This document shows, piece by piece, positions 34,272 to 41,887 of a stretch of 49,704 nucleotides of DNA. The position numbers were made by a program, and so were the translations under genes. How positions within the stretch are numbered: position 1 is the first letter of the stretch; the number at the start of each line of letters is the position of its first letter. The stretch is from Candidatus Mediterraneibacter avicola (GTDB taxonomy: Bacteria > Bacillota > Clostridia > Lachnospirales > Lachnospiraceae): NCBI GenBank assembly GCA_019115385.1, contig DXDR01000023.1, positions 1 to 49,704 of the forward strand. Reading direction: 5' to 3'. Under the pieces are notes generated by a model. The model had not been told where the DNA came from, made no database searches, and saw only the letters and a program-made list of their open reading frames with translations.

Positions 34272-35996
34272 TTAACTTTTTTCAATCCCGAGATAGGGAA
34301 GTACATTGTCGTAAATGCTGCGCAGAACCGGCGCCGCGATCGTGCCTCCGTAATACACCCCCTGAGGATTATGTATCACTACCATGCCGATGATCTGCGG
34401 ATCATCCGCAGGAGCAAAGCCGAGAAAGGAGGAGATATATTTATTTGCGCTCCGGGGAAGAGTCTGGGACGTGGCAGTTTTTCCCCCGATTGAATACCCC
34501 TCTATATAAGCGTTTTTCCCGGATCCTTTCGAGACGACCCCCTCCAGGAGCACCTGCATTGTCTCCGACGTCTCTTCCGACACGATCCCGGGCTCCGCCT
34601 CATACTCAAATTCTTCGATCACCTGTCCCTCGTCGTCCAGCACCGCCATTCCCAGGTGGGGCGTGATCCTCCTGCCGCCGTTTACAATAGAGCTGGCCGT
34701 TGTAGCCAGTTGAATGGGCGTGATCTGGAACGACTGTCCGAACGTCATTGTGGCCAGTTCCACAGTCCCTATGTCCTCTCTTTTATGCATGATCGTTCCT
34801 GCTTCTCCGGGCAGATCCACCCCGGTCAGCTTCAAAAGGCCGAACTGTTCAAAATAATCATAAAACCGGTCGCCGCCAAGCCGGAGACCAATATCCATGA
34901 ACACCGGGTTGCAGGAATTCTGAATTCCTTCCACAAAGGTTTCCGTCCCGTGTCCGCCTACCTTATGGCACCGTATTTTACGGTCTTCCACAATGCGGTA
35001 CCCCGGACACACAAAGGTATCATCCAGGCTTACCACACCCTCTTCCAGGCACGCGGCGGCAGTGACGATCTTAAAAGTGGAACCGGGCTCATATGTGTCG
35101 TTGATACATCCGTTTCTCCACATCCTGTTCAGTTCGTCCTGCAGTTCCTCGTCCGAAAGGGTTTCACTGTCTGTCCCCGTATTCAATTCAAAGGGTTCGT
35201 TCAGATTAAATTCCGGCACATTCACCATGGCATAGATCTCTCCGTTCTGAGGATTCATGAGCAGGATGGACACACTGTCCGCCTGTTTCTCTTCCAGGAC
35301 TTTCAGCGCCGCCTGTTCGCAGTATTCCTGGATATTATAGTCCAGGCTGATCTGAAGGGTTTCTCCCGCCACAGGCTCGATCCGGTCCTCGGCCACCCCC
35401 TCCAGTTCGATCCCCCTGGCATCTGTCACCGTCAGGATGGTCCCGTTAGTCCCTTTCAGGTATTCTTCATATTTCACTTCAAGGCCAATAATCCCCTGAT
35501 TGTCTCCTCCTGTAAACCCAAGTACCTTAGATGCAAGATCGTCATAAGGATAATACCGTTTGTAGTCCTCGTCTACCTTTACCCCGGCCATATCATAGTC
35601 CCGGATCCTGTCCCCTGTCTCTTTATCCACATTTGTCTTTATTTTCTCCATGGAGGATACTTTTTCCACTTTTTTTCTCACTTCCGCCTCATCCATCTCA
35701 AGTTCTCCGGACAGCACCCGGATCACAGTCTCAGGATCCTCCACCTGGCTGTGGATAACTGAGATCGTACATACTGTTCTGTTCGTAGCAAGGACTACGC
35801 CGTTCCTGTCCACAATTTCTCCCCGGGCAGCCTTGATCTCCCTTTCTCTTTCATGCAGCGATTCTGCCAGGTTCTGATAATATTCTGCGTCAAATATCAT
35901 CAGATACACAAGCCTTCCGATGAGCCCGAAGATCATCGCCGCAGCGCACAGAAATACAATAAGCATCTTTTTTTTATTATATGTTTTATTCTTCAT
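34272..35996 (-). CDS. Class B penicillin-binding protein (SpoVD/FtsI-like) with KTA motif
   Basis: The 574-residue transpeptidase has an N-terminal membrane helix (about 11-33), a PBP dimerisation domain (RGEIVDRNGVVLATN) and a transpeptidase domain. The SxxK motif is EPGSTFKI (catalytic Ser about 311), the SxN motif is NSCNP, and the third motif reads GGKTATSQ, with Ala instead of the usual Gly of KTG. There is no PASTA domain. The site before the ATG is weak (AGGG), and a hairpin precedes it. It could be the SpoVD-like partner of one of the SEDS proteins; which of the two PBPs is vegetative cannot be told from sequence. Confidence 0.9.
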   Translation of the reverse strand: MKNKTYNKKKMLIVFLCAAAMIFGLIGRLVYLMIFDAEYYQNLAESLHEREREIKAARGEIVDRNGVVLATNRTVCTISVIHSQVEDPETVIRVLSGELEMDEAEVRKKVEKVSSMEKIKTNVDKETGDRIRDYDMAGVKVDEDYKRYYPYDDLASKVLGFTGGDNQGIIGLEVKYEEYLKGTNGTILTVTDARGIELEGVAEDRIEPVAGETLQISLDYNIQEYCEQAALKVLEEKQADSVSILLMNPQNGEIYAMVNVPEFNLNEPFELNTGTDSETLSDEELQDELNRMWRNGCINDTYEPGSTFKIVTAAACLEEGVVSLDDTFVCPGYRIVEDRKIRCHKVGGHGTETFVEGIQNSCNPVFMDIGLRLGGDRFYDYFEQFGLLKLTGVDLPGEAGTIMHKREDIGTVELATMTFGQSFQITPIQLATTASSIVNGGRRITPHLGMAVLDDEGQVIEEFEYEAEPGIVSEETSETMQVLLEGVVSKGSGKNAYIEGYSIGGKTATSQTLPRSANKYISSFLGFAPADDPQIIGMVVIHNPQGVYYGGTIAAPVLRSIYDNVLPYLGIEKS

Positions 35997-36008
35997 AAAA
36001 AAACAACC

Positions 36009-36048
36009 CTGCAGAAGATGTTGTTAAAGCTTATTACATCTTCTGCAG
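36009..36048 (-). terminator. Hairpin with T-run just before the second PBP gene (possible attenuator)
   Basis: Thirteen-base arms (CTGCAGAAGATGT and complement) flank a 14-base loop. On the minus strand GGGTTG and seven T follow, ending at the ATG of the downstream PBP. It overlaps the weak ribosome binding site, so it may limit expression of the downstream gene. Confidence 0.65.
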
Positions 36049-36099
36049 AGTTATTCCGAAAACGTGTTTATCCTCTGCCGGAACGGCCCTCAAAACACA

Positions 36100-38118
36100 T
36101 TACTGGCCGCCTGTCCAGTCGTCCAGATCCGGATCGTAATTTTCATCAATATATTCTCCGTCCGGCTTGTCATATGTATCCTCATAATCCTCATCGAAGT
36201 CGGTATATTCTTCGTCGGAGACCGCTTTTCCCGCCTCCGCCGCTGCTGCCGCCTCTGCCGCTGCCTGTTCACTCTCTTCGATCGTCGTGATCCCCAGGTA
36301 GGGGAACGCCTCTTCCATGATGCTCTTTGCCAGCTTTTTTACAAGTGAGCTGTCATCCTGATTCTCCACATTGGGCTCATCAACCACCACATAGATCACA
36401 ATCTCGGGATTGTTCTGAGGCGCATATCCGAGATAGGATAAAAGATATTTCCCGTTTCCTCTGGGAAGCTTCTCCGCCGTCCCGGTCTTGGCGCCGATAT
36501 CATATCCCTCTACCCCGGCGTCTTTCCCGGTTCCATAGTCCATTGTGGCTCCCATATACTCCCGCAGCTGCGCAGATGTCTCGGCAGACACCGTCTTCCG
36601 CAAAAGAACCGGATCCTTTGTCTCGATCACATTGCCATTTTCATCCTGAATCTGCTTTACCACATGGGGCTCATAATAATATCCGCCGTTGATCAGCGAA
36701 GAAAATGCAGAAACCATCTGCGTCATCGTAACATTGAAGCCCTGTCCGAAGGAGTTGGTAGCCAGTTCCACCTCCCCCATTTTATCCGCCTGATAAAGAA
36801 GCGCCTCTGTAGCCGCCTCTCCGGGCAGGTCGATCCCTGTATATTCCCCAAACCCGAAGATATGCTGATATCTGCAGAAATTTTCTGCTCCGATCTTCTC
36901 TGCCATCTCCATCAGAGCCACATTACAGGAATATGCGATCGCATCCTGCGTGGTCTCCTGTCCGTGTCCGTTTTTATTATTACATTTAATGGTATAATCG
37001 GCCACATCAAGGGCGCCGCCGCAATAATAGCTCTCCTCCCCGGTAAGTGTGCCGGTCTCCAGCCCTGCCGCCAGCGTGAATGGCTTCGCCGTGGATCCGG
37101 GCTCATATGCGTCGCTCACACAGAAATTGCGCCACAGACTGTTGAGTGCGTTCAGCTCTTCCTCATCCGTCATGGCCGCGATCTCCTCCTCCGTGTACAG
37201 AGTGGAGAGGTCTCTGGGATTGTTCAGGTCAAAACCGGGATAGGATGCCTCCGCGAGGATTTCCCCGGTATTGGGATCCATTATGATCACTGCGGTATTT
37301 TTACTGCCCAGTTCTCCGTCTTTGGCAAGTTCTGCGTTAAACTCCTGGATGCATTCCTCCACGATCCCCTGGAGAGTAACATCTATAGTAGAGACGACGG
37401 TATTCCCGTTTTTGGCGGCTTTCACCGTCCGCTCCATGGATGATTCAGAATCAAAATACCCGTATTCTCTCCCGTCCGTACCATTCAGAACGCTGTTATA
37501 TGCATTTTCAATGCCCAGCGCTCCCTGGTTTCCGGCATAGGTGAATCCGATCACATCACTTGCCAGACTTCCATAAGGATAGGTTCTCTCAAAATCCTCT
37601 TCCAGCCAGATTCCCTGTACATTCGGATAATTTTCGTCATCCTCATCAATTTCATTAAATCTGCCCGCAGTCTCATAGTCTATCCCTGTTGCCAGTATCT
37701 CATACTGGCTGTCCGGCTTCTCTTCGATGAGAGCGTCAATCTCGCTGCCCTCAATGCCAAAACATTCCGTGAGCACTTCCTTTGTGGGCTCGATACATTC
37801 TTCTTTGTCCGTCATCACCTTTACGTCGAGGATCACATTGTATACCCTTTCGCTGGTCGCCAGCCTGGTTCCGTTGCGGTCCACGATATCCCCGCGCTTA
37901 AACGCCAGGACGCGGCTGTTATAATTCTGCTGATCCAGGACGATCCTGGTATACCGGCTTCCTTTTGTCACGTTAATGTAGGTGATCCTTCCTATAAGAA
38001 CAACAAAAGCCAGTATAACTGCCATAAATAGCATTACCAGCTTCCGTTGCATCCTGATTGGAAATCGTTTTGTCAAAAACTCAAATCTGTTTCTTTTCTT
38101 TTTTCTTCTTCCAGCCAT
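36100..38118 (-). CDS. ftsI: Class B penicillin-binding protein (FtsI/PBP2B-like)
   Basis: The 672-residue transpeptidase has a basic N-terminus, one membrane helix (about 28-48), the dimerisation domain (KRGDIVDRNGTRLATSE), and a transpeptidase domain with all motifs: EPGSTAKP (catalytic Ser about 341), YSCN and AKTGTAE. The last ~70 residues are an Ala/Glu-rich then Asp/Glu/Tyr-rich acidic tail of unknown role. No PASTA domain. The start is ATG with a weak AGGA site. It follows the ftsL-like gene after 12 bases. It probably cross-links septal peptidoglycan; the vegetative role is inferred from its place directly after ftsL. Confidence 0.9.
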   Translation of the reverse strand: MAGRRKKKRNRFEFLTKRFPIRMQRKLVMLFMAVILAFVVLIGRITYINVTKGSRYTRIVLDQQNYNSRVLAFKRGDIVDRNGTRLATSERVYNVILDVKVMTDKEECIEPTKEVLTECFGIEGSEIDALIEEKPDSQYEILATGIDYETAGRFNEIDEDDENYPNVQGIWLEEDFERTYPYGSLASDVIGFTYAGNQGALGIENAYNSVLNGTDGREYGYFDSESSMERTVKAAKNGNTVVSTIDVTLQGIVEECIQEFNAELAKDGELGSKNTAVIIMDPNTGEILAEASYPGFDLNNPRDLSTLYTEEEIAAMTDEEELNALNSLWRNFCVSDAYEPGSTAKPFTLAAGLETGTLTGEESYYCGGALDVADYTIKCNNKNGHGQETTQDAIAYSCNVALMEMAEKIGAENFCRYQHIFGFGEYTGIDLPGEAATEALLYQADKMGEVELATNSFGQGFNVTMTQMVSAFSSLINGGYYYEPHVVKQIQDENGNVIETKDPVLLRKTVSAETSAQLREYMGATMDYGTGKDAGVEGYDIGAKTGTAEKLPRGNGKYLLSYLGYAPQNNPEIVIYVVVDEPNVENQDDSSLVKKLAKSIMEEAFPYLGITTIEESEQAAAEAAAAAEAGKAVSDEEYTDFDEDYEDTYDKPDGEYIDENYDPDLDDWTGGQ

Positions 38119-38130
38119 CTTATAAAATTC

Positions 38131-38667
38131 CTATTCCGATACATCCTTTGACTGTGCAAGAATCCCGTCTTTGGGAATGTCACTGTACTGCTTCACATAA
38201 CTGCCGGTAGGGCTGTCATACTCGATCACAGTGCCTTCCGACGCATAAACCATTCCCATCTCGTTCATTGCCCGGTCTTTGATCTCTTTCAGATTAACGG
38301 AGTCTGCAGCCGCATTATAAGCCGTATCATTGGCTTCTGTCAAGTCTGCCAGCTCCTGCTGGAGCGCTGTAACGTTTTCAGAACGGTTCATTACGTCAGA
38401 CTGAAGCTTCAGGTACATCATGCAGAGCATGACCGCGCACACTGCCGCCGCTGCGAGAAATACAGCATAAGCCGGATTGATGCTCATTGCACGGTTACGG
38501 TTCTTTCTCACCTGGCTACTCGTCCTCTTCGGCTGAGCCGGCTGGATTTCCCTTCTTCTTACCGGTACCGCCTCTGCCTTGCGCACTGCATTCCCATACA
38601 CATAAAACCGTTCCTGTCCTGCCATATTATGCTGTCTGTAATTTCTGCTGGTTCTGCCTGATGCCAT
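38131..38667 (-). CDS. ftsL: FtsL-like septum protein
   Basis: The 178-residue protein has a long basic N-terminal tail (~60 residues), one membrane helix (about 64-86) and an extracytoplasmic coiled-coil-like helix (NRSENVTALQQELADLTEAND). This bitopic layout and its place between rsmH and a PBP fit FtsL/DivIC-type proteins, which are poorly conserved. A site AAAGGGG lies about 12 bases before the ATG. The assignment relies mainly on topology and position. Confidence 0.8.
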   Translation of the reverse strand: MASGRTSRNYRQHNMAGQERFYVYGNAVRKAEAVPVRRREIQPAQPKRTSSQVRKNRNRAMSINPAYAVFLAAAAVCAVMLCMMYLKLQSDVMNRSENVTALQQELADLTEANDTAYNAAADSVNLKEIKDRAMNEMGMVYASEGTVIEYDSPTGSYVKQYSDIPKDGILAQSKDVSE

Positions 38668-38740
38668 ATCTGCTGAAGCCCCTTTCTTTTTTGTTCTGTC
38701 CCTCCGGGCTCTCCCCTTCCCTTCGGAACAAAGTGTCTGC

Positions 38741-38802
38741 CATATGGTCTCACCGCCATCCGCAGCCCTCTGCCGGGCTTTGGAGGGAAATGAGACCGTA
38801 TG
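38741..38802 (-). promoter_or_regulatory. Structured leader between rsmH and ftsL
   Basis: A 12-bp stem (CATACGGTCTCA with CATATG-side complement, one wobble) encloses an AGCCC-GGCAGA-GGGCT hairpin. A second pairing, TTTGTTC with GAACAAA, follows toward ftsL. No T-tract is present. It could be an RNA processing or regulatory structure inside the cluster. Confidence 0.45.
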
Positions 38803-38835
38803 TGCTGACTATGTTTAGATACTCCCTTTACATTG

Positions 38836-39774
38836 TTACACGATCCGTTCAAAAATGCGCAGTTTTGCACTTTTCGAACGGCTGTTGGATTCCTGTTCCT
38901 CCGGCGACGGAAGAATCGGTTTCCTCGTTACCACTTTCCCTTTTGATACTTTCCCACAGACACAGACCGGAAAGTGGCTCGGACAGGTACATGGATTTTC
39001 ATTTCTGCGAAATGCGCTTTTTACAATCCTGTCTTCCAGTGAATGAAATGTTATCACACAGATCCGTCCCCCCGGACTCAGCATATCGATCATATCGTCC
39101 AGCGAATCTCTGAGCACTTCCAATTCATGGTTCAACTCGATCCGTATCGCCTGGAAAGTCCGCTTTGACGGGTGCCCTCCGGTCTTCTGGATCTTCATCG
39201 GTATGGAGTGCCGGATAATCTCATTTAGCTGTCCTGTCGTTTCAATGGGCGCTTTCTCACGCTCCGCTACGATATGCTTTGCAATATTTTTTGCAAATCT
39301 GTCTTCCCCGTAGTCGCGGATCACGCGGAAAAGTTCCACTTCACTGTACTCATTGACAATATCTCTGGCCGTCATCTTCTGCCTCTGATCCATCCGCATA
39401 TCAAGCGGTGCATCCATGCGGTAGGAAAACCCCCGGTCCGCCGTGTCCAGCTGATAAGACGAAACCCCCAGATCAAGAGTAATGCCGTCCACACTGTCAA
39501 TGCCCAGTTTATGGAGCTCTGGCTTCATATCACGGTAGTTGCTCCTGATTACCGTGACCTTCTCCCCGAAGCCTTCCAGGCGCTGCCCGGCTGCCTTTAT
39601 GGCGTCGGCGTCCTGGTCTATACCTATTAATCTCCCCGTACTGCCCAACCGCCTGCATACTTCGAAGGCATGTCCTCCGCCTCCAAGCGTGGCATCTACA
39701 TAGATGCCGTCAGGTCTGACGTTAAGCCCGTCCACTGTCTCATGCAGCAGAACTGTTGTGTGTTCGAATGCCAT
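38836..39774 (-). CDS. rsmH: 16S rRNA (cytosine-N4)-methyltransferase RsmH
   Basis: The 312-residue SAM-dependent enzyme methylates C1402 of 16S rRNA. Motifs seen: [13 protein letters not shown] at the N-terminus, [13 protein letters not shown] (SAM-binding), [25 protein letters not shown], and [16 protein letters not shown]. The ATG at 39774 has GGGAGGAG upstream; the open frame extends further but the extra residues overlap mraZ. It overlaps no gene and follows mraZ by 13 bases. Confidence 0.96.
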   Translation of the reverse strand: MAFEHTTVLLHETVDGLNVRPDGIYVDATLGGGGHAFEVCRRLGSTGRLIGIDQDADAIKAAGQRLEGFGEKVTVIRSNYRDMKPELHKLGIDSVDGITLDLGVSSYQLDTADRGFSYRMDAPLDMRMDQRQKMTARDIVNEYSEVELFRVIRDYGEDRFAKNIAKHIVAEREKAPIETTGQLNEIIRHSIPMKIQKTGGHPSKRTFQAIRIELNHELEVLRDSLDDMIDMLSPGGRICVITFHSLEDRIVKSAFRRNENPCTCPSHFPVCVCGKVSKGKVVTRKPILPSPEEQESNSRSKSAKLRIFERIV

Positions 39775-39787
39775 GATCTCCTCCCTG

Positions 39788-40225
39788 TCAGATACGGATT
39801 CCAATAGATTCCATACGTTCTGCGATCGCATCCAGATCTTCTTCGCTCACCTGGCTTCTCTCCTCCCAGAGAGATTTGTCCCAGATTTCAACGCGGTCCT
39901 GAACTCCCACCAGGACTACGTCTTTTTCCAAATGCGCTGCTTTGCGGAGTGAAGGCGGGACAAGAACTCTCCCCTGCTTGTCGAAACTGCCTTCAGAAGC
40001 GCTTCCAAAGAAGTAACGCTTGAAGATTCTGGCATCCTTGTTCATTCGTGGTAAGGTTTCAAGTTCAGCGACGAATTTGTTCCATTCTTCCTGAGAGTAG
40101 ACAAAGAGACAGCCTTCCAGTCCGTTACATATCACGAAACTGTCACCCAGATCATCTCTTAATTTAGCCGGGATGATCAGTCTGCCCTTTTCATCAATAC
40201 TGTGATTGAACTCTCCTAATAACAT
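39788..40225 (-). CDS. mraZ: Transcriptional regulator MraZ
   Basis: The 145-residue protein has two SpoVT-AbrB-like halves, each with a conserved DxKGR motif ([15 protein letters not shown] and [15 protein letters not shown]). MraZ binds repeated TGGGN/TGGTN boxes upstream of its own operon. Six such boxes at 10-base spacing are seen at 40261-40320. The ATG has AAGGG upstream. It is the first gene of the division cluster. Confidence 0.97.
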   Translation of the reverse strand: MLLGEFNHSIDEKGRLIIPAKLRDDLGDSFVICNGLEGCLFVYSQEEWNKFVAELETLPRMNKDARIFKRYFFGSASEGSFDKQGRVLVPPSLRKAAHLEKDVVLVGVQDRVEIWDKSLWEERSQVSEEDLDAIAERMESIGIRI

Positions 40226-40260
40226 CCGGAACCCTTTCTCTTAATGTGAGCCTCCACATC

Positions 40261-40320
40261 GCTCCCCACTTTATACCACTGTCCACCACTTGTTACCACT
40301 TGACACCATTTTAAACCACC
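40261..40320 (-). promoter_or_regulatory. Six MraZ boxes at exact 10-base spacing
   Basis: On the minus strand the units are GGTGGTTTAA, AATGGTGTCA, AGTGGTAACA, AGTGGTGGAC, AGTGGTATAA and AGTGGGGAGC. Each carries a TGGT or TGGG core in the same register. They overlap the -10 of the mraZ promoter and extend downstream of the start site, a position suited to self-repression. Confidence 0.88.
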
Positions 40321-40336
40321 ACTCCCCCTTTTTCAA
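40308..40336 (-). promoter_or_regulatory. mraZ operon promoter
   Basis: TTGAAA, a 17-base spacer and TAAAAT on the minus strand: each hexamer matches five of six bases. Its -10 lies at the boundary of the first two MraZ boxes. The rest of the 303-base gap holds the boxes and the hairpin at 40401. Confidence 0.85.
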
Positions 40337-40400
40337 CCCCTTTTTTATATTTTTTTAGTTGCCAAAAGGCCTGAAAAGCCTGGATTTTCGGGCATAAACA

Positions 40401-40440
40401 AAGATATGGGGTGCAGGATTTTTCCTGCACCCCATATCTT
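40401..40440. terminator. Perfect 18-bp hairpin between the small membrane gene and mraZ
   Basis: Arms of 18 bases pair perfectly around a TTTT loop. It lies after the small membrane-protein gene on the minus strand and upstream of the mraZ promoter, so it probably ends that transcript. A short TTGTTT follows the stem rather than a full T-tract. Confidence 0.75.
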
Positions 40441-40528
40441 GTGTTTTCAAATTTTAAATTATTTTTCTCTCCACATTCTGCCACTTAAAACAGCTGTGGA
40501 AAGATTTCTTCCGACGCGTTCAGCTCTA

Positions 40529-40777
40529 TTATTCTGTCGTGGTCTCAGACAGACTGTTCAGATAATCTGTAACTCCGTCATAATTCACTTCAGCAACAGG
40601 TCTTACTTTATTAGAATCATATATATCCCACGCCGAATAGCCCAGCCAGCCGACCAAAGCAAGCGCCGCAAGTGAAAGAACCGCTTTGCGGACAACGTTC
40701 ATAATCTTCTGCTTGCGCATGATCTGCTTTCTGTTCGCCTTCTCTTTTTTATAACGATCCACCTTTTCCTGGCTCAT
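40529..40777 (-). CDS. Small single-pass membrane protein
   Basis: The 82-residue protein has a very basic N-terminus (RYKKEKANRKQIMRKQKI), one membrane helix (about 30-50) and a short acidic tail outside. A GAAGGGAG site lies upstream of the ATG. It lies between the DegV gene and mraZ. I do not recognise a family. Confidence 0.78.
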   Translation of the reverse strand: MSQEKVDRYKKEKANRKQIMRKQKIMNVVRKAVLSLAALALVGWLGYSAWDIYDSNKVRPVAEVNYDGVTDYLNSLSETTTE

Positions 40778-40826
40778 TTTTCATCGCTCCCTTCGTTGCA
40801 CTATTGACAGTTTACCACAACCCGGG

Positions 40827-41666
40827 TCAGAGTACAACTATAATTCCTCCGTCATTTGCATACATAGTGCTGATTCCCGCTGTATCGACAACAAAACTCG
40901 ACTTCACGTTCACTCTGTCCAGCAGCATCTTTCTTACCTGCTCTGCCCTCTCCGGACAGTTGCAGTGGGCGATGGCAAGGATTTTTTCTTCTGTATTTAC
41001 CGCATTTCTGACAATATAATCGACCATTTTATCCAGCGCCCTCTTCATCCCTCTGGCCTGTCCGAGCTGGCATATCGTTCCCCTGGGTGTTGAACCCATT
41101 ACAGGCTTAATGTTAAGCGCACTGGCGACCAGCGATTTGATTCCCGTAAGGCGGCCGTTTTTGCGCAGGGTATCGAGATTTTCAAGGACGAAGTAGGTAT
41201 TCTGGCCCTTGATATAAGCTTCCACGCAATCCACTACCTGTGTGAACTCCATACCCTTATCCTCGCACTCCTGGATCTTCAGAGCGATCAAACTCTCTCC
41301 CACAGACGCCGACCTGGAATTGAACACATAAATCTGTTTTTCCCCCTGTTCTTCCACGAAAAGTTTGCGCCCCAGCTCTGCGCTGTTATAGGAACCGCTC
41401 AGTTCAGATGAAAGAGTCACCACATAGATCCTGTCCGCCCCGCAGGAGTACAGGGACATATATTCTTCGGGAGAAGGGCAGGAAGATTTCGGACACTGCG
41501 GGCTTTCTGCCACAAGCTTTAAAAATCCGGCCTGATCAAACGTCTCATCATCCACAACTTCCGTCCCGTCTACCTGCATACTCAAAGACGCGGTTTTATA
41601 ATGCCCGCTTTTTTTCATCTCATCTGTAAGTTCTCCGCAGCTGTCAACAATAATTTTATAACTCAT
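40827..41666 (-). CDS. DegV family fatty-acid-binding protein
   Basis: The 279-residue protein has the DegV fold: SYKIIVDSCGEL at the N-terminus, SSCPSPEEYM and SSELSGSYNSAELG motifs that bind the lipid carboxylate, then SRSASVGESLIAL and NLDTLRKNGRLTG. Members of the FakB group hand fatty acids to FakA kinase; no fakA is in the window, so which role applies is open. The ATG at 41666 has GGAGG eight bases upstream and gives the usual length; the open frame continues 14 codons upstream without a site. Confidence 0.92.
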   Translation of the reverse strand: MSYKIIVDSCGELTDEMKKSGHYKTASLSMQVDGTEVVDDETFDQAGFLKLVAESPQCPKSSCPSPEEYMSLYSCGADRIYVVTLSSELSGSYNSAELGRKLFVEEQGEKQIYVFNSRSASVGESLIALKIQECEDKGMEFTQVVDCVEAYIKGQNTYFVLENLDTLRKNGRLTGIKSLVASALNIKPVMGSTPRGTICQLGQARGMKRALDKMVDYIVRNAVNTEEKILAIAHCNCPERAEQVRKMLLDRVNVKSSFVVDTAGISTMYANDGGIIVVL

Positions 41667-41705
41667 AAAGAATCCTCCGGAACCGTAAAGCATATTTTGT
41701 ATTTC

Positions 41706-41755
41706 CACTATATGTGGTTTTAAATACTACATTCAAATATACCATACTTTCCCTG
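41706..41755 (-). promoter_or_regulatory. Promoter region of the degV-type gene
   Basis: On the minus strand TTGAAT, an 18-base spacer and TATAGT lie about 45 bases before the start. An overlapping extended -10 candidate, TGGTATATT, lies about 25 bases further upstream. A CCAC-TATAT-GTGG palindrome (41705-41717) covers the first -10 and might be an operator. Confidence 0.5.
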
Positions 41756-41823
41756 AGAAGAAAAGAGTTTTTTCTTTATTCTCCGCCGCTTTCAAGTCAT
41801 ATGTTGACGCTCCGCTCATAGGA

Positions 41824-41871
41824 CAAGGGGCAGACTGATTTATGCCTGCATAAAAATCAGCCTGCCCCTTG
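41824..41871. terminator. Bulged hairpin after the second SEDS gene
   Basis: A 22-bp stem has the same apical TTTATGC-CT-GCATAA section and the same 2-base bulge as the hairpin at 13301, on a different lower stem (CAAGGGGCAG / CTGCCCCTTG). It lies 17 bases after the SEDS stop on minus. There is no T-tract. Confidence 0.65.
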
Positions 41872-41887
41872 CCTTATAAACGAACCG

